A stretch of 64,000 bases of DNA. Origin: Voacanga thouarsii (taxonomy: Eukaryota > Streptophyta > Magnoliopsida > Gentianales > Apocynaceae). Location: NCBI GenBank assembly GCA_026120185.1, contig JANUWF010002008.1, positions 1,155,501-1,219,500 of the forward strand, written 5' to 3'. A program made the position numbers and the translations under genes. The notes below the pieces were generated by a model, which saw only the letters and a list, made by a program, of their open reading frames with translations, did no database searches and was not told the DNA's origin. Shown here in pieces: positions 11,747 to 23,397 of the stretch. How positions within the stretch are numbered: position 1 is the stretch's first letter; each line of letters starts with the position of its first letter.

Positions 11747-12400
11747 ATGGAGCAATGTTTTGATAGTGATATATTGAGATAGAATACCTTCATAGAAGGA
11801 AGCAACCACAAAAAAGATAAATTTGCATGGCTTCTATCTAACCTTTCAAGAAAATCACCCTATCGTCAAGTATATTTTGATCTCTCATAGCCTATATCCG
11901 TCATCATCAATTCCATATTCTTTAGCAACTTTTGAAATATTTTATCAACCTCCTATTTTTTTTCTCATCAAGTAATATCTAATGAAATATCCTCCTACGC
12001 ATACCCTAGCTACCTTGAGCATGCAAACTTTCCAAGAAGATTCATGATCCTTGCATTTTGAATCTTCCTGATTGTCATAAAAAATGTGTGAATCTCTAGA
12101 TATGACCATTTCTATTATCTAGCATAGCGTGTGACCCTCTAAGAACCTATACAAGGTCTCTATAAAAAGTCCTTCCAAAGAAAGGCTAAACCTTCTCTAA
12201 AAACTCTATAATTAACATATAACAAAATAGACTAATATTATTTCTAGAGGAAGAATCTTTCTTGGTTTCTAAAAATAAAATTGATTCTGTATATATAGCA
12301 CTTAAGGTATTGTGAATCTCAAAATTCATGAGGTTAGCCCAAATACTACCAATTCTAACATAAAGTACTCATTGCAATTAACGAGGTTGAATATTAGCCT
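11747..12400 (-). pseudogene. LINE ORF2, endonuclease part, decayed
   Basis: Minus-strand translation gives TESILFLETKK (about 12265-12300), matching the LQETK motif of the APE-type endonuclease of plant LINEs, and RVIFLERLDRSHANLSFLW (about 11810-11870), matching the RLDRALANxxW block before the final SDH motif. It runs in the same direction as the reverse transcriptase pieces at 8956-10421 and is separated from them only by the inverted-repeat element, so the two are halves of one LINE copy. Stops and shifts show it is inactive. Confidence 0.6.
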
Positions 12401-13214
12401 TCACTGTTGGCCAAACTAATATCAATAAGAGAGATTCTCAATCTTTTCACAAAGGAAATAGTTGAGATCCATTAAGGTTTAGGAGTGACAAAAGCCACAA
12501 CCTATTTCTTCTTGGTATTGTCAATGTGTAGGACCCATCTCTGCCTACTTTAGAATTCTTTTTAGGATCTGTATTTTTCTCCTTGCACACCAATGATTCC
12601 TCTATATATATTCCAATTCTAAGTTAGGATTTCTGGATTGAGGATGTTAAGAGGTATCACATGTCACTTCACTTCAACCATTACTTCTAATCTATTGGTG
12701 AAATGCATAGTTGGAGCATTAATCCATTAGACATGCATATTCAATCATTCTACCTGAATGATTGGCTAAAGCCTTGGTAGCATATTGGGATTCATTATTC
12801 CTCATCACATTAGTAGAAATTCCAGTAGTCTATTGATCTACCGTGTTCCTAAAATTTCATTAGAAACCTTACCGTCAAATCAAATATTTGTTGGTTTTGA
12901 ATCTTTAATATTTTCTATCACTCATATCCTACCCCCTTAATTAGTGTTTCCATGGTGTAGTATGTCCATCTTGAAGTGAAACAAAAAGTACTGTCTAGCT
13001 AGGCAAGCTAACGACATGGATCCAAGAATATCTGTATATCCATATACATAATTTAGTATAATTGAGTAGTTTTCCATTATTGTTCAATGACACAATTATT
13101 CTCAAAATTCCATGCATAGGTTATCTAAGAGTGCAAAATCAACCACAGTTGAACCAAAGAAAGATTGGTAGGAGTGCTTGTCCAAATGCTGCACCATCAA
13201 AGCTACCATATTTC
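12401..13214. other. unassigned, possibly LINE 5' part
   Basis: No clear coding similarity. The position just upstream (minus strand) of the endonuclease makes decayed ORF1 or 5' untranslated sequence of the LINE possible. Confidence 0.3.
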
Positions 13215-16200
13215 CAAGTAGCCATGGTTAACGGGTTGGCTTGCACAGCTTTGTGTCAGGTTGAGCCAAGGATAGCATGGGCCAGTCCATGCTAGTCCTA
13301 GGGTCCTTGCGGCATTGTCCTAGCGTGCCAGTCTGTGCAGCCTTTCAATCATCTTTTCTTTTTTTTTTTAATATAGTAATAAAATTTTTTCTCATTTATT
13401 ATAATTTAAACAACTAAATTGTTTATAATTATTTTTTAAAAAATTCACCTTTAAGTGATAAGGGTTTGGCTTAGATCCTACTAGTTTTATTAATTAAAAA
13501 ATAAAAATTACATAAGAGGGGATTTTATGCCTTAACTTCTTAAAAAATAGTACAATGATTAAAATTTAAATATAAGAATATCTCGAAATGTTAATAAAAT
13601 TAAATAATTACTTAGGAGAATTAAATATTATTATCTTCATATATTCAAAATACTATTTACTTGACTCACCTCATTCTTTATCTAAGTCTCCATCAACAAT
13701 CTATGAATTGACCATCCTTCCCTTGGCTTCAAACCAACTTATGCTGTACGTTAATATTCCCAAAGCATGATAAGCCAATCGAACTTGTTTTTCATCAATT
13801 GTTTGATCGCTCCTATTAAAAACGCTTTCTAATGGTACTATGGAGGTAGGAAGTGTTAAAAGATCATTTGCCATTTTTGATAGAAATTAGATATTTTTGT
13901 ACATGCTTCTTCCACCAAGTATAAATGTCAAAGTATTAACTCTTATCTTTTCCTGGAGATTGCATCTCGTAGATTGTCATCTCACTATAGCTTACAGTTG
14001 ATCTTTTTTTACGCTTTATAATACACAACAAATTAAAGGAAGATGATAATAAAGTTGAAAAGGTAGATCTTTGTGGTGATTGACTATTAGATAAACCTTT
14101 TCCACCTATAGGATTAATTTCACTAGAACTAGAAGAAGAAAACTTAAACTTATACAAGTGATATATATCTAGGAAATTCTTACATGGACCATAGACCTGT
14201 AGGCTATATGCATTGAGAATGTGTACCATATAATTTTTATTGCATAAAATACAACTCTTCAATGTATGTGATCCACGTGAACTGAGTCCATACTAGAATT
14301 TCCGTATTATATAGAACTTTAGTTGTTGTTTCTTTAATGCTTTTTATCTAAAGGTGCCTAACTACAAGATTTTCATCAAAATTCGATGTTTTGTAAAGAA
14401 ATTCAAAAATACTAAGAAATGTAGGAATTTTCACTCGAAGATCAAAACATAATGTCATAAATATAAAATAGAAATATCTTCATAATATTTTGTATATTTT
14501 GAAAACATACTATGCATCAAGTCATCATATATGTGTTACTTTAGTAAGTGTAGGAAGAATATGATCAGTAATAGGATAGTATGATCTCGACAAATGTTTG
14601 ATATCTTCTTTAAAATTAGTTAAAAATAATGAAATTATAATAGAATTATCAAAATGAGTATTGGTAAGTTTAAATTAAAAATTATTACTATTATAAAATT
14701 TAATAAGTTGACCTCGATAAGATAAAATACTTTCAAGCATTTCAAAAGTTAGATTCTGTCTAGTATTAACGTCTAATCTTTTTTTTTTTTTTAAGAAAGA
14801 CCTTATTCTTGGTATAATACTTTAAAATTTTGAGTTCTGATTAGAGAGGTTATAATAAAGAAAATATTTCTAATTGTACTAATAAGATCATCAACTTTTT
14901 GATATCCTTCCTGAACACACAAATTAAATATATGATAAGCACACTTAGTATGAAATAAAATACCATTTTAATATAGGATTCATAGTATTTTTTAAAATTA
15001 TCATAGCAAAATCATTATTATTAATATTATCTAAAGAATTAGAGATAATTTTTTTAATATCATATAATCACAATATATTTAAGTAGTCATTTTAGAAATA
15101 GTACTAAATGAATTCAGAAATTTAAATAATTTAAAACAAATAGTTCCTTTTTGTACAATCTAATCATGATTAATTCAATGATAAGGAATGATTGTAGTCC
15201 AACTATCACATATAAGAGTAAATTTTCCATTATAAGAATCAAACATGGCATAGAATTTTACAATATCACTTTTAGTGTTATTCTAGAAATAATTTTATAT
15301 GTAGATTGTACAGATACATGTATTAACTTCTCAAGATATAGATTTTCACCAAAAGTGAAAGGTAGTCTAGTTTTAACAATAAATTTAGCCATATCATTTT
15401 TAGTTCTTCTATAATCGTAGTAAAAATTATACAACTCGCCTCCCATAGTTTTGACTTATTGTTGTTTAAGTAAGTTTTCATACCAATCATGTGCTTATCT
15501 AATGTTTTCGTCCCTCTTCCCTTCTTATATGCATATATTCCCTTACAAACTTTATATATTGCCCCATTATTAGTGTCACCCTTATCAAAAAATTTCAAAA
15601 CCATGGATATTTCCGCCCTCCCTAAAGCTTTCAAAGATTCAATAAGTGTACTCATACTAGATTCAGGATTATTAGGATTAGAAGTACTAAAATTTTATTA
15701 TGTATTGAGACTTTCACCTTCATTACCTATTTTATTATCTAAATCCAAGGCTGGATCTATATTATCTGTATATCCAAAATTAAAGTCATAATGCGAGGAT
15801 GATTGCAAAGAATGACGATGATGTAGTTCAATTTTTCAAATATTTATGTAAACTAAACAAGAGTAACCAATGGAAATTTAAATAAAAGTTCAAATAAAAT
15901 GAAATAAAAGAATAACTAAGAGTATACTAGTAAGAAATATAAGAGGATAGAAATAACTTGTAAATTAATTTAAAATTAAGTAAATAACTAAAACAAGTAA
16001 ACAATTAATAAAGCTAAAAATAAGAATATAGGATCAAGAAAAACTAACTAGTTGATATTCAAGAAACAAAAGCACTCTGAGCTTTACTTCTTTAAGACTT
16101 AAACTATCTACTATCACATTACTCAATGATTTTCCAAAATTTGAAAAAGTTTATTGAAGAATTTAAAAAATATATACCTAATAAATTCTATTCTAAAACT

Positions 16201-16552
16201 TTTTGTAGAACAAATGTAGAGAATTGAGAATTATATGAGTAAAAAGAGTGAAAATAAAGAGTTAAGTTAGAAAGTGTTTAATGAGTTTTGGAGTGAAATG
16301 GGAAGGGATATTTTTTAAGATTTTTTTTTTTTTTTGGAAAGGGGGGGGGATGGGGGAGTATGCCATTGGTTGACCACAAATATCCAGCCAAAATTTTGTA
16401 GGAAAACCATTGGGCAATGGCTCTACTAGGCAGTCCAACGGGCCTAGTTAGGCTAGTCTATGTAGGGCCAGGGATTTTTCTTCCTGGTCTGGCATGGACT
16501 TGCCTCCTAGGCCAGACTGCAGGCTAGCCCACGTTACAATGGCCTAGCCAGC
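13215..16552 (-). mobile_element. hAT-superfamily transposon, decayed
   Basis: A degenerate hAT transposase (minus strand) is flanked by GC-richer segments full of GGCC and CTAG-type words (13219-13345 and 16380-16552) in an otherwise AT-rich region. The two flanks are imperfect inverted copies: left TAGCCATGGTTAACGGGTTGG and, on the other strand at the right end, TAGGCCATTGTAACGTGGGCT. GGCC-rich subterminal zones are common in plant Ac-like elements. Exact termini and the 8 bp target duplication could not be fixed. Similar GGCC-rich sequence continues beyond element E1 at 26990-27031, so E1 may have landed in this element's end. Confidence 0.6.
13690..15655 (-). pseudogene. hAT transposase, multiply broken
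   Basis: Pieces appear in family order on the minus strand. At 15489-15565 is a BED-type zinc finger (KVCKGIYAYKKGRGTKTLDKH) in which the first zinc cysteine position reads Tyr and the distal ligand is missing. Then comes KNDMAKFIVKTRLPFTFGEN (15330-15420), matching the LPFxFVEN block. FTLICDSWTT (about 15195-15225) matches the block around the first catalytic Asp. YSLQVYGPCKNFL and a serine run (about 14100-14210) match the linker before the C-terminus. MANDLLTLPTSIVPLESVF (about 13815-13875) matches the hAT dimerisation motif. Frames change and stops interrupt, so no active transposase is possible. Confidence 0.7.
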
Positions 16553-16572
16553 TATTGGTCCAGACCCGAGAC

Positions 16573-18460
16573 TGAAGGCTTAAAATGGCAAAAATTATCA
16601 AAATGAAAGCATGTTAGGAAAACGAAAAATTTACCTATGTGATTGAATGGCCCTCTTCGCACTGGTGTAAATGTCTGTAAAAGGATATTCGAGGCTAGTG
16701 ACTCACATCCTTGCAAACATCTACTGCATCTCATCCATGCAAAGCTTTCAATCTTCTAAAATGGTGCCCGTAGCACAGCCAATGAAGACTTGAAGTTTGG
16801 ATTTTGATCAACTTTGAAGGCTTGGTATGAGTTTGGTTTTCTGTGAATTCTTCACAGACGAAGCCTTCACTCAAAATTAGTTTTATGTGATACTCTTTGA
16901 TTGCAATTGAAAAGCCAGTCCTCCAATCCATGAAGACCCATTTCAATTGATCAGATTAGATGCCCGAGAGAGAAGACATTATGCGAGCAAACAAAAAGCT
17001 TCCATACTTTCTGTTATCTTGCATGCGAAACAACAAGAGTTCCATCCCGTGTTGTTTTTTTATTTAATTAATTAATTATATTATTATTTAATTATTTAAA
17101 TTATTTTTTAAATAAATTTTATTTTACCTTGGTCTTATTCATTGGGCTAAATAAAATTATTTATTCTTGGACTTGAACACCCAAAAATAATAAATCTCAA
17201 TTATTTATTTTCTAAACTTTATTAAAGAGTCCAATAAATAATTAAAAAGCCCAAATAGACCAAATAAAATTTCATACCTTTTATCAAGTTCCAGATTAAT
17301 TTTCTAATTATTCAATCTGGCCATGGACCCTGAGTTAACTAACATTAAACTAGATAAAATAAATACTCTTTCTCAGACCTTTTATTTTATTCTAGTCTAA
17401 TAAAAAAATTAGACTAATAAAATAAAATTCCATAATTATCAAGACTAATTTCTTAACCAAAATCTTTCATGACTTAAGGGTTATTCCGGAGACCAAAAGA
17501 CACATCGCCTTAACTACTAAAATGACCAAAATACCCCTACTATATAGATAGCTATATTTTACATTTTAAATATTTTCTAATATCACTATAAGAAAATATT
17601 GACCCTAAGGACAATGTTGCGTTAGCAAAGTCTTCGACTTACAGGTGTAATGACTATAATGCCCCTCTACGCATTGTCGTACAATTAGAGAGGAAGAGTG
17701 TACTAACACTTCTCTAATAGACATCTACCATCCTTAGACCTCCAGTCCAATAATCCACAACTTCTGGAATATTTTCACTCTTCAAGGGAGCTACCCTAAA
17801 GAAAACATCCAAGTCATGTTCCCTAGGGCCCTGAATAATAAGATCATTTGAACAGTCACAAGGGGCGATATAGTGTAGAAGCTATCTTGTACAAGTCTGT
17901 CTTAACTAACTAGTCACATATACCCAACATACAAGTATATTGGTTCTACAAAAGAACCTCAACTATAGTATATCAAAGTATATGCTTCTAGCATCATCAG
18001 ACTACCAACTCACACTCAAGTGGCAGAGTATTAGTCCACGCTGTAGCAGTAATAGTCTAGGTTTATTTTAAATAGTACTTTTAAAAATTACTATTACAGG
18101 TCATATTCTACGTATTCGAAATACGCTCATGCTATAACGTGAGTGAACTATTCGCTAGCTAAAAGTAAGTCATTCCCCATTTGGAATTCATAACGCAATA
18201 ACCTATACATGATGAAATTTCCATTTTCATCAATTAGTTAAGAATAAACATTTATGTGTTAAGTAACCCGTGATCCATACCTTATTGTGAAAGACCACCA
18301 TTCACATGGATCACTTACTTAAACACAATTGGTCCTTTCTAAACAAAATCATGCACAAATAAAATATAAATTCACAAACAAATTTTAAGAATAAATTATT
18401 TTGTTAATAAATTCGATAATTACATCAGATAAACTAGTTTAGAGGGCATATATTCCAATA
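16573..18460 (-). repeat. E1 3' LTR
   Basis: 1888 bp, from TATTGGAATATATGCCC (minus strand, 18460; the expected TG has become TA) to CCTTCA at 16573. It follows a polypurine tract and clearly pairs with 25115-26986 by sequence. Its exon frame (16734 down to 16635) keeps an ATG. Confidence 0.9.
16635..16734 (-). pseudogene. candidate LTR-encoded exon in E1 3' LTR
   Basis: A 33-codon frame (minus strand) opens with MRCSRCLQGC and ends at ATAG|GTAAAT, leaving one base of the next codon (phase 1). It is homologous in place and partly in sequence to the frames at 42961-43069 and 58099-58225. In the E1 5' LTR the aligned start codon is ATA (frame ends at 25177, also phase 1). See findings for the proposed fusion to gag. 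Confidence 0.45.
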
Positions 18461-18475
18461 ATCTCCCACTTTCAC
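18461..18475 (-). other. E1 polypurine tract
   Basis: AAAGTGGGAGAT on the minus strand directly ahead of the 3' LTR; the primer for plus-strand DNA synthesis. Confidence 0.85.
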
Positions 18476-18945
18476 TCTAAGATTAAGAAAGTCCGTAAGT
18501 GCCCATCCCTATGGCGTCTCTGAATGAAATCCCGAATCAGGTGGTATTTCCTCTAGATGTGCTTCCTCTTCTTATGGTTTCTGGGTTCTTTAGATTGCGA
18601 GACTACTCCAAAACTATCACAATACACCACAATCAGTCTGTTTATGTGTGGCACAACTTCAAATTCTAAAAGGAACATTCGGAGCCAGACTGCTTTCTTG
18701 GATGCTTCCAAAGCTGCCACATACTCAGCTTCCATAGTTGAGTTAGCAATACAAGATTGCTTGATACTTCTCCATGAAACAGCTCCTCCAGACAAAATGA
18801 AGACATATCCACTAGTAGATTTTCTCTCATCCTTATTTGCCTGGAAATCTAAGTCTATATATCCAGTAGGAACCAAGTCGTTAGCCTGTAAACCAACATA
18901 TAATCTTTCGTACCATTGAAGTACTTAAGAATATGCTTTATAGCT
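18476..18945 (-). pseudogene. pol: E1 RNase H
   Basis: Contains GYIDLDFQANKDERKSTSGY, SGGAVSWRSIKQSCIANST, MEAEYVAALEASKKAVWL and YCDSFGVVSQSKEPRNHKKR, the order seen in copia RNase H with acidic residues at ID/D, EAE and YCD. It ends in a frame break before the polypurine tract. Confidence 0.85.
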
Positions 18946-18949
18946 TGTC

Positions 18950-19786
18950 AATGATCCTCCCCAAGATTTGACTGATATCTACTAACTAAGCCTATAGCAA
19001 AGCATATATCTGGCCTAGTGCACAGTATGGCAAACATGAGACTTCCCACAATCGAAGCGTAGAGAATCCTACTCATCCTATCTTTTTCTTCTTGAGACTT
19101 AGGACAATCCTTAGAACAAAAAGACAACTCATGACTGCAAGGGATTATAGCTCTCTTACATGAGTCCATGCTAAACTTGACCAACATCTTGTCAATGTAT
19201 GTCGCTTGGGATAATCTTAATATTCTCTACTTCCTATTTCTAAGAAGCTTAATCCCAAGAATGTAAATAGCTTCTTGAAAGTCCTTTATACTAAATTGAC
19301 TAGACAGTCAAACCTTAATATATAACAATGTCTCTACATTATTCCCAATGAGTAGAATGTCATCCACATATAGGACAAGAAAAACCATAATTATACCTTC
19401 CAATTTCCTATATAGGCATGGTTCATCCTCGTTTTGAATGAAACCGTAAAACTTTACAGTCTCATCAAAACAAATGTTCCATATTCTAGATGCTTGCTTA
19501 AGTTCATAAATGGACTTCTTAAGCTTGCAAACCACATGTTCCTAACCTTTAGTAATAAAACCTTTCGGTTGAAACATATAGATGTCTTTGTTAAGATGGT
19601 CATTAAGAAATGCTGTCTTGACATCCATTTACCATATCTCATAGTCATAATAACGGGCAATGGCAAGGAGGATACGGATGGACTTAAGCATAGCTACCGG
19701 GGAAAAGGTTTCATCATAATCGATTCCCTCTTTCTGAGTATACCCTTTCACCACAAGCCTAGTTTTGAAGGTTTCTACCTTCCCAT
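18950..19786 (-). pseudogene. pol: E1 reverse transcriptase, C-terminal part
   Basis: Continues from the other side of the solo LTR: LVVKGYTQKEGIDYDETFSP, IWQMDVKTAFLN, SIYELKQASRIWN, and the polymerase active-site block LYVDDILLIG with YVDD intact (about 19345-19375). Then come the thumb region (KMLVKFSMDSCKRA) and TRPDICFAIGLVSRYQS. Several stops interrupt the frame. The product would copy the element's RNA into DNA in cytoplasmic particles. Confidence 0.85.
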
Positions 19787-21310
19787 TGTTAGGGATATGC
19801 CCTACGAGTCAATTTGTACTTATACCATTATCGTTATGTTTTATATAATAATATAAGATTTTCCTTTCCATGAATAGTGCATTTTGTTTTGTAGTCATCA
19901 AGTACGTGACTTGATAGTAAAACCTTACAATGAATACAGTGACTATTCTAAAACTGTCCCTGATCGATTATTATTATTGGAACAATAATAAATTAAGATT
20001 AATATGTTTGTGACTTGATGACTATATTTTACTGGTCATGGATATTTGTGATATCAAGTCAAAATATAAATAAATGTTAGAGAACATTGTATTGGGCATG
20101 ACCCAATGTGAGAGTACTTCATAGAACATGTCATAAGTACTTTCTAGCCATAATGATATTAAAAGTCCTTCGACCTAAATTCATCATAGTTTCCTACTTG
20201 ATAAATTCTATATTTTGACATTGTCTAAAGTTATCTTTAACCAGATAATAAATTAGACTACTGTTGGATATAGAATAAATTAAGGAGATGAATATGATTG
20301 ATAGTAAAGGAATTTGTCCCTTTTAATTATGGGAGAGATATCCATGGGCCAATTGATAAGTTAGACTATTAAAATGCATGGTCGTGCTCAAATATATTAA
20401 TCTGAGATTTGATATCATTTGTTTGGATAATGTACTATGAGATCAAGAAATAATTGATTAAACTTAATAAGGATGACATGCTTCGTGCCTTATGCTTAAT
20501 TTGGATATCGTGTAACAAAAGGACTAAATATAAAATTATGGTTTGGTTCAAAGAGATCACTGATCTTCATTTAACCTGGATAGTTATAATATTCTATTAG
20601 AAATCACTTATAACTTGTGGGCCATTTAAATGTGATTTGGGCACACTGCCAGTGTCAAATGAACTTATAGGGTCACATAATAAGCGAACTTGTTAGGTTA
20701 TTTTTCTAGTAACCGGATTCGATAAACTTAAAATATGTCTAAGTTAATCGAACCTAGAAAACTTACCAAATACAATGAATCTAGAAATATGTCCACATTC
20801 GATGTATCTGGATGATGTCCAGATTGTAAGAATCTGATTCGGTAAATTAATTAGTTAAATTATCGAGATAATGGCAGAATCTTATCATATCAGTTTTAAT
20901 TTAATTTGAATTTAAATTAAAATATGATAAGATATTATCAAAGTTGGACTCCAAGTGGTTCAGAGGGTATTAAAAGAAAACCCTAGTCGTCTTCTAAAAA
21001 GGTGTACTTTGTTAAGAAAAATATTTATGCCTCCATTCACCAGAAAAGTTTAAGCCTCTCAAACCCTTGGCGCTAGCACTCCCGGAGTAACAAGTTAGTT
21101 CACCATGTACATCCGATAGAGGGCATTCACGTATTGCAGCGTCTGGTGATCGTTCAAGTTGCACGTACGACAGCAAAACCAAGGTCTAACTATCTTGATT
21201 ATGCCGAACAGAGGTAATTCTATAAACCTTAAATCTTTTAATCATTTATTTGAGTCCTCGGAAGGGATTCGTGGATATTTTTCGCATTTAGGAGTCCACA
21301 AATATTAACA
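19787..21310 (+). mobile_element. family-B solo LTR inside E1
   Basis: 1524 bp from TGTTAGGGATATGCCC to CACAAATATTAACA, flanked by a perfect 5 bp duplication CCCAT (19782-19786 and 21311-21315). It matches the LTRs at 33720-35241 and 40551-42038 along its whole length. A solo LTR with target duplication arises when the two LTRs of an element recombine and delete the interior. It interrupts E1's reverse transcriptase. Confidence 0.95.
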
Positions 21311-21765
21311 CCCATCTGCTCCTCTCTTCCTCCTGTATAACCACTTACACCCAAGGGGTTTTATCTCTTCAGGTGAAGCTACAAAATTCCAAACTTGATT
21401 AAAGTACATAGACTCAATCTCGACTTTCATTGCTTCATGCCATAGATCTACATCGGCATCAGTAATAGCTTCTTCATATCCAGTGGTATCTTATTCCTGA
21501 TGGTCAAAGGCCAACACGAAAGCCTCTCCTGTCCATCTTTCTGGAACTCTAGATATCCTCATATTACGACAAAGCTCCGTTTGTACAGGTTCTTGAGGTC
21601 GTGCCTCTTCTTATTCCATAATAGGGTCTGAAGAAGTTAATTCTAAAGATAACTTCTCCTTAAGTTTTAACTTTGTTGAACCTTTAGTGAAAGTACTTTA
21701 ATCATCCTCCAAGTATCTTGCATTGGTACTTACCAGTACTTTCTGCTCTTTGAGATGATAAAAGT
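21311..21765 (-). pseudogene. pol: E1 integrase tail and reverse transcriptase N-terminal part
   Basis: Minus-strand translation gives the linker after integrase and the start of the polymerase, including RWTGEAFVLA, YEEAITDADVDLW and GCKWLYRRKRGADG in shifting frames. It is cut at 21310 by the family-B solo LTR and resumes at 19786. Confidence 0.75.
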
Positions 21766-22586
21766 AACCTCATTTTGTCCCTTTTGGATACCCAACAAAA
21801 TAGTATAATTCTGATCTTGATTCTAATTTATCTCCCTTAAACAGTACATAAGCTAGACAGCACCATATCTTGAGATGATTTAGACTTAGCTTACGCCCAG
21901 TCCACATCTCATAGGGTGTCCTAGGTACTGACTTAGAAGGCACCAAGTTCAGAATGTATACCGCTATTTCCAAGGCATATCCCCAAAAAGAGACTGGAAG
22001 AGTAGCATGAGACATTATACTTCGGACCATTTTCATTAATATCATATTCCTTCTCTCAGCTACTCCATTTTGTTGGGGTGTACCCGACGTAGAGTGTTGG
22101 GATACTATTCCATGATGTACTATGTAATCCTTAAACTCTCTGAGGAGGTATTCTCCACCACAATCCGATCGTAAGGTTTTGATCAGTTTATCTGTCTGAC
22201 GCTCCACTTCAGCTTTAAACTCTTTGAACTTGTCAAAAGAGTCAAACTTGCGCCTCATCAGGTAGACATAACCAAACCTTGTATAATCATCCATGAAAGT
22301 GATGAAGTACTCAAAGCCCTCTCTAGCTTGAGTAAACAAAGGACCACACACATCAATATGAACAAGATCCAATATCTCCTTGACTCTATCAACCTTTTGG
22401 GTAAACGACCTTTTGGTCATTTTTCTTCATAAGGCAAGATTCACACTGAGGCCAACTTTTCAATCTTAATGAGCCCAAGAGCCCATCATGAATTAACCCC
22501 TGAATCCTAGTTGAGTTAATATGGTCCAACCTTAGATGCCAAATATATGAGTCATTAACAATCCAAGTGAAAGTTAATCCAACCAT
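21766..22586 (-). pseudogene. pol: E1 integrase, with pre-integrase region; protease deleted
   Basis: The frame opens with TFTWIV, which in relatives leads into the protease DSG motif, but here jumps straight to NDSYIWHLRLDHIN, the HHCC zinc domain of integrase. The DDE core is readable: HIDVCGP, RSDCGGEY and GVAERRN carry the two Asp and the Glu expected of a copia integrase. The frame continues to about 21770. Integrase would insert the cDNA in the nucleus. Without protease, polyprotein processing would fail, so this copy could not act alone. Confidence 0.85.
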
Positions 22587-23397
22587 TGAAATAGACTCTA
22601 GATAGAGAACAATTCATGTAGGGTTTTTTTTTTTGCCTGAAGTTCTGACACTCCTTTTTCCAGTGTCCCTTCTGCCCGCATCTAAAGCATTTGCCTTTGG
22701 GCTGGTTCTTGGGCTGGGCCTGTGCATTTCCTTTCTTCTTCTTGAACTTCCTAGGCTTGCACCCAATTCTAGAAGAAAAAGTCCTATGAATCATAGCCTT
22801 AGATTGTGGCTTCATGACCTTCTCCGCCACTTGAAGTTCTTTCATCAATTCAGTTAAAGTCACGTTTAATTTGTTCATGTTGTAGTTTAACTTGAACTGA
22901 GTAAAATAGCCCAGCAGAGATTCAAGAATCATGTCCACTTGGCTCTCAGGATCAATAACAGCCCCTAAGACTTTCGCTTCCTCCAAAGCAACAATCATTT
23001 TGAGCATATACTCCCTCAGCCATCTTAGTGTTTATAATCGTCCTAAGAGCTTCCTGCCTTGCAGGCCGGCTCTTATCGGCGAATATCGTGGCTAATGATT
23101 GGTTAATGTCATATGTAGTGGCCATGTGCTCATGTTTTGACTAGAGCACATTAGACATAGAGGCCAATATGTAGCATCGAGCCATTTCATTGGCCTTCTT
23201 CCATGCTTTTTCAACCTCACGCTCCTCTGTGGTGGAACCCTCCCTAATAATAAGGCAGGTTTTAAAAAGGATATACTTATACTCCTCAGCAGTGAGTATT
23301 ATATCCAAATTCCTTTTTCAATCCACATATTCGGACCCGTTAGCTTATTCTCAAGGAGAATAACGGCCAAAAGACTAAAAGAACCTCCACCAACCAT
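22555..23397 (-). pseudogene. gag: E1 gag
   Basis: Gag starts at 23397 with MVGG, as in the other family-A copies. The first 390 bp contain stops and shifts. The readable C-terminal half (23007-22555) includes ESLLGYFTQFKLNYNMNKLN, a basic stretch (RKFKKKKGNAQAQ) and a CCHC zinc knuckle, CFRCGQKGHWKKEC, which binds RNA in the capsid. The frame runs directly into pre-integrase sequence because the protease has been deleted. Homologues are at 44967-45775 and 52366-53190. Confidence 0.85.

Noticed and set aside
13062..13295. 77-codon plus-strand frame ending in ARIAWASPC-like residues
   Set aside because: It runs into the GGCC-rich end of the hAT element and has no similarity I recognise.
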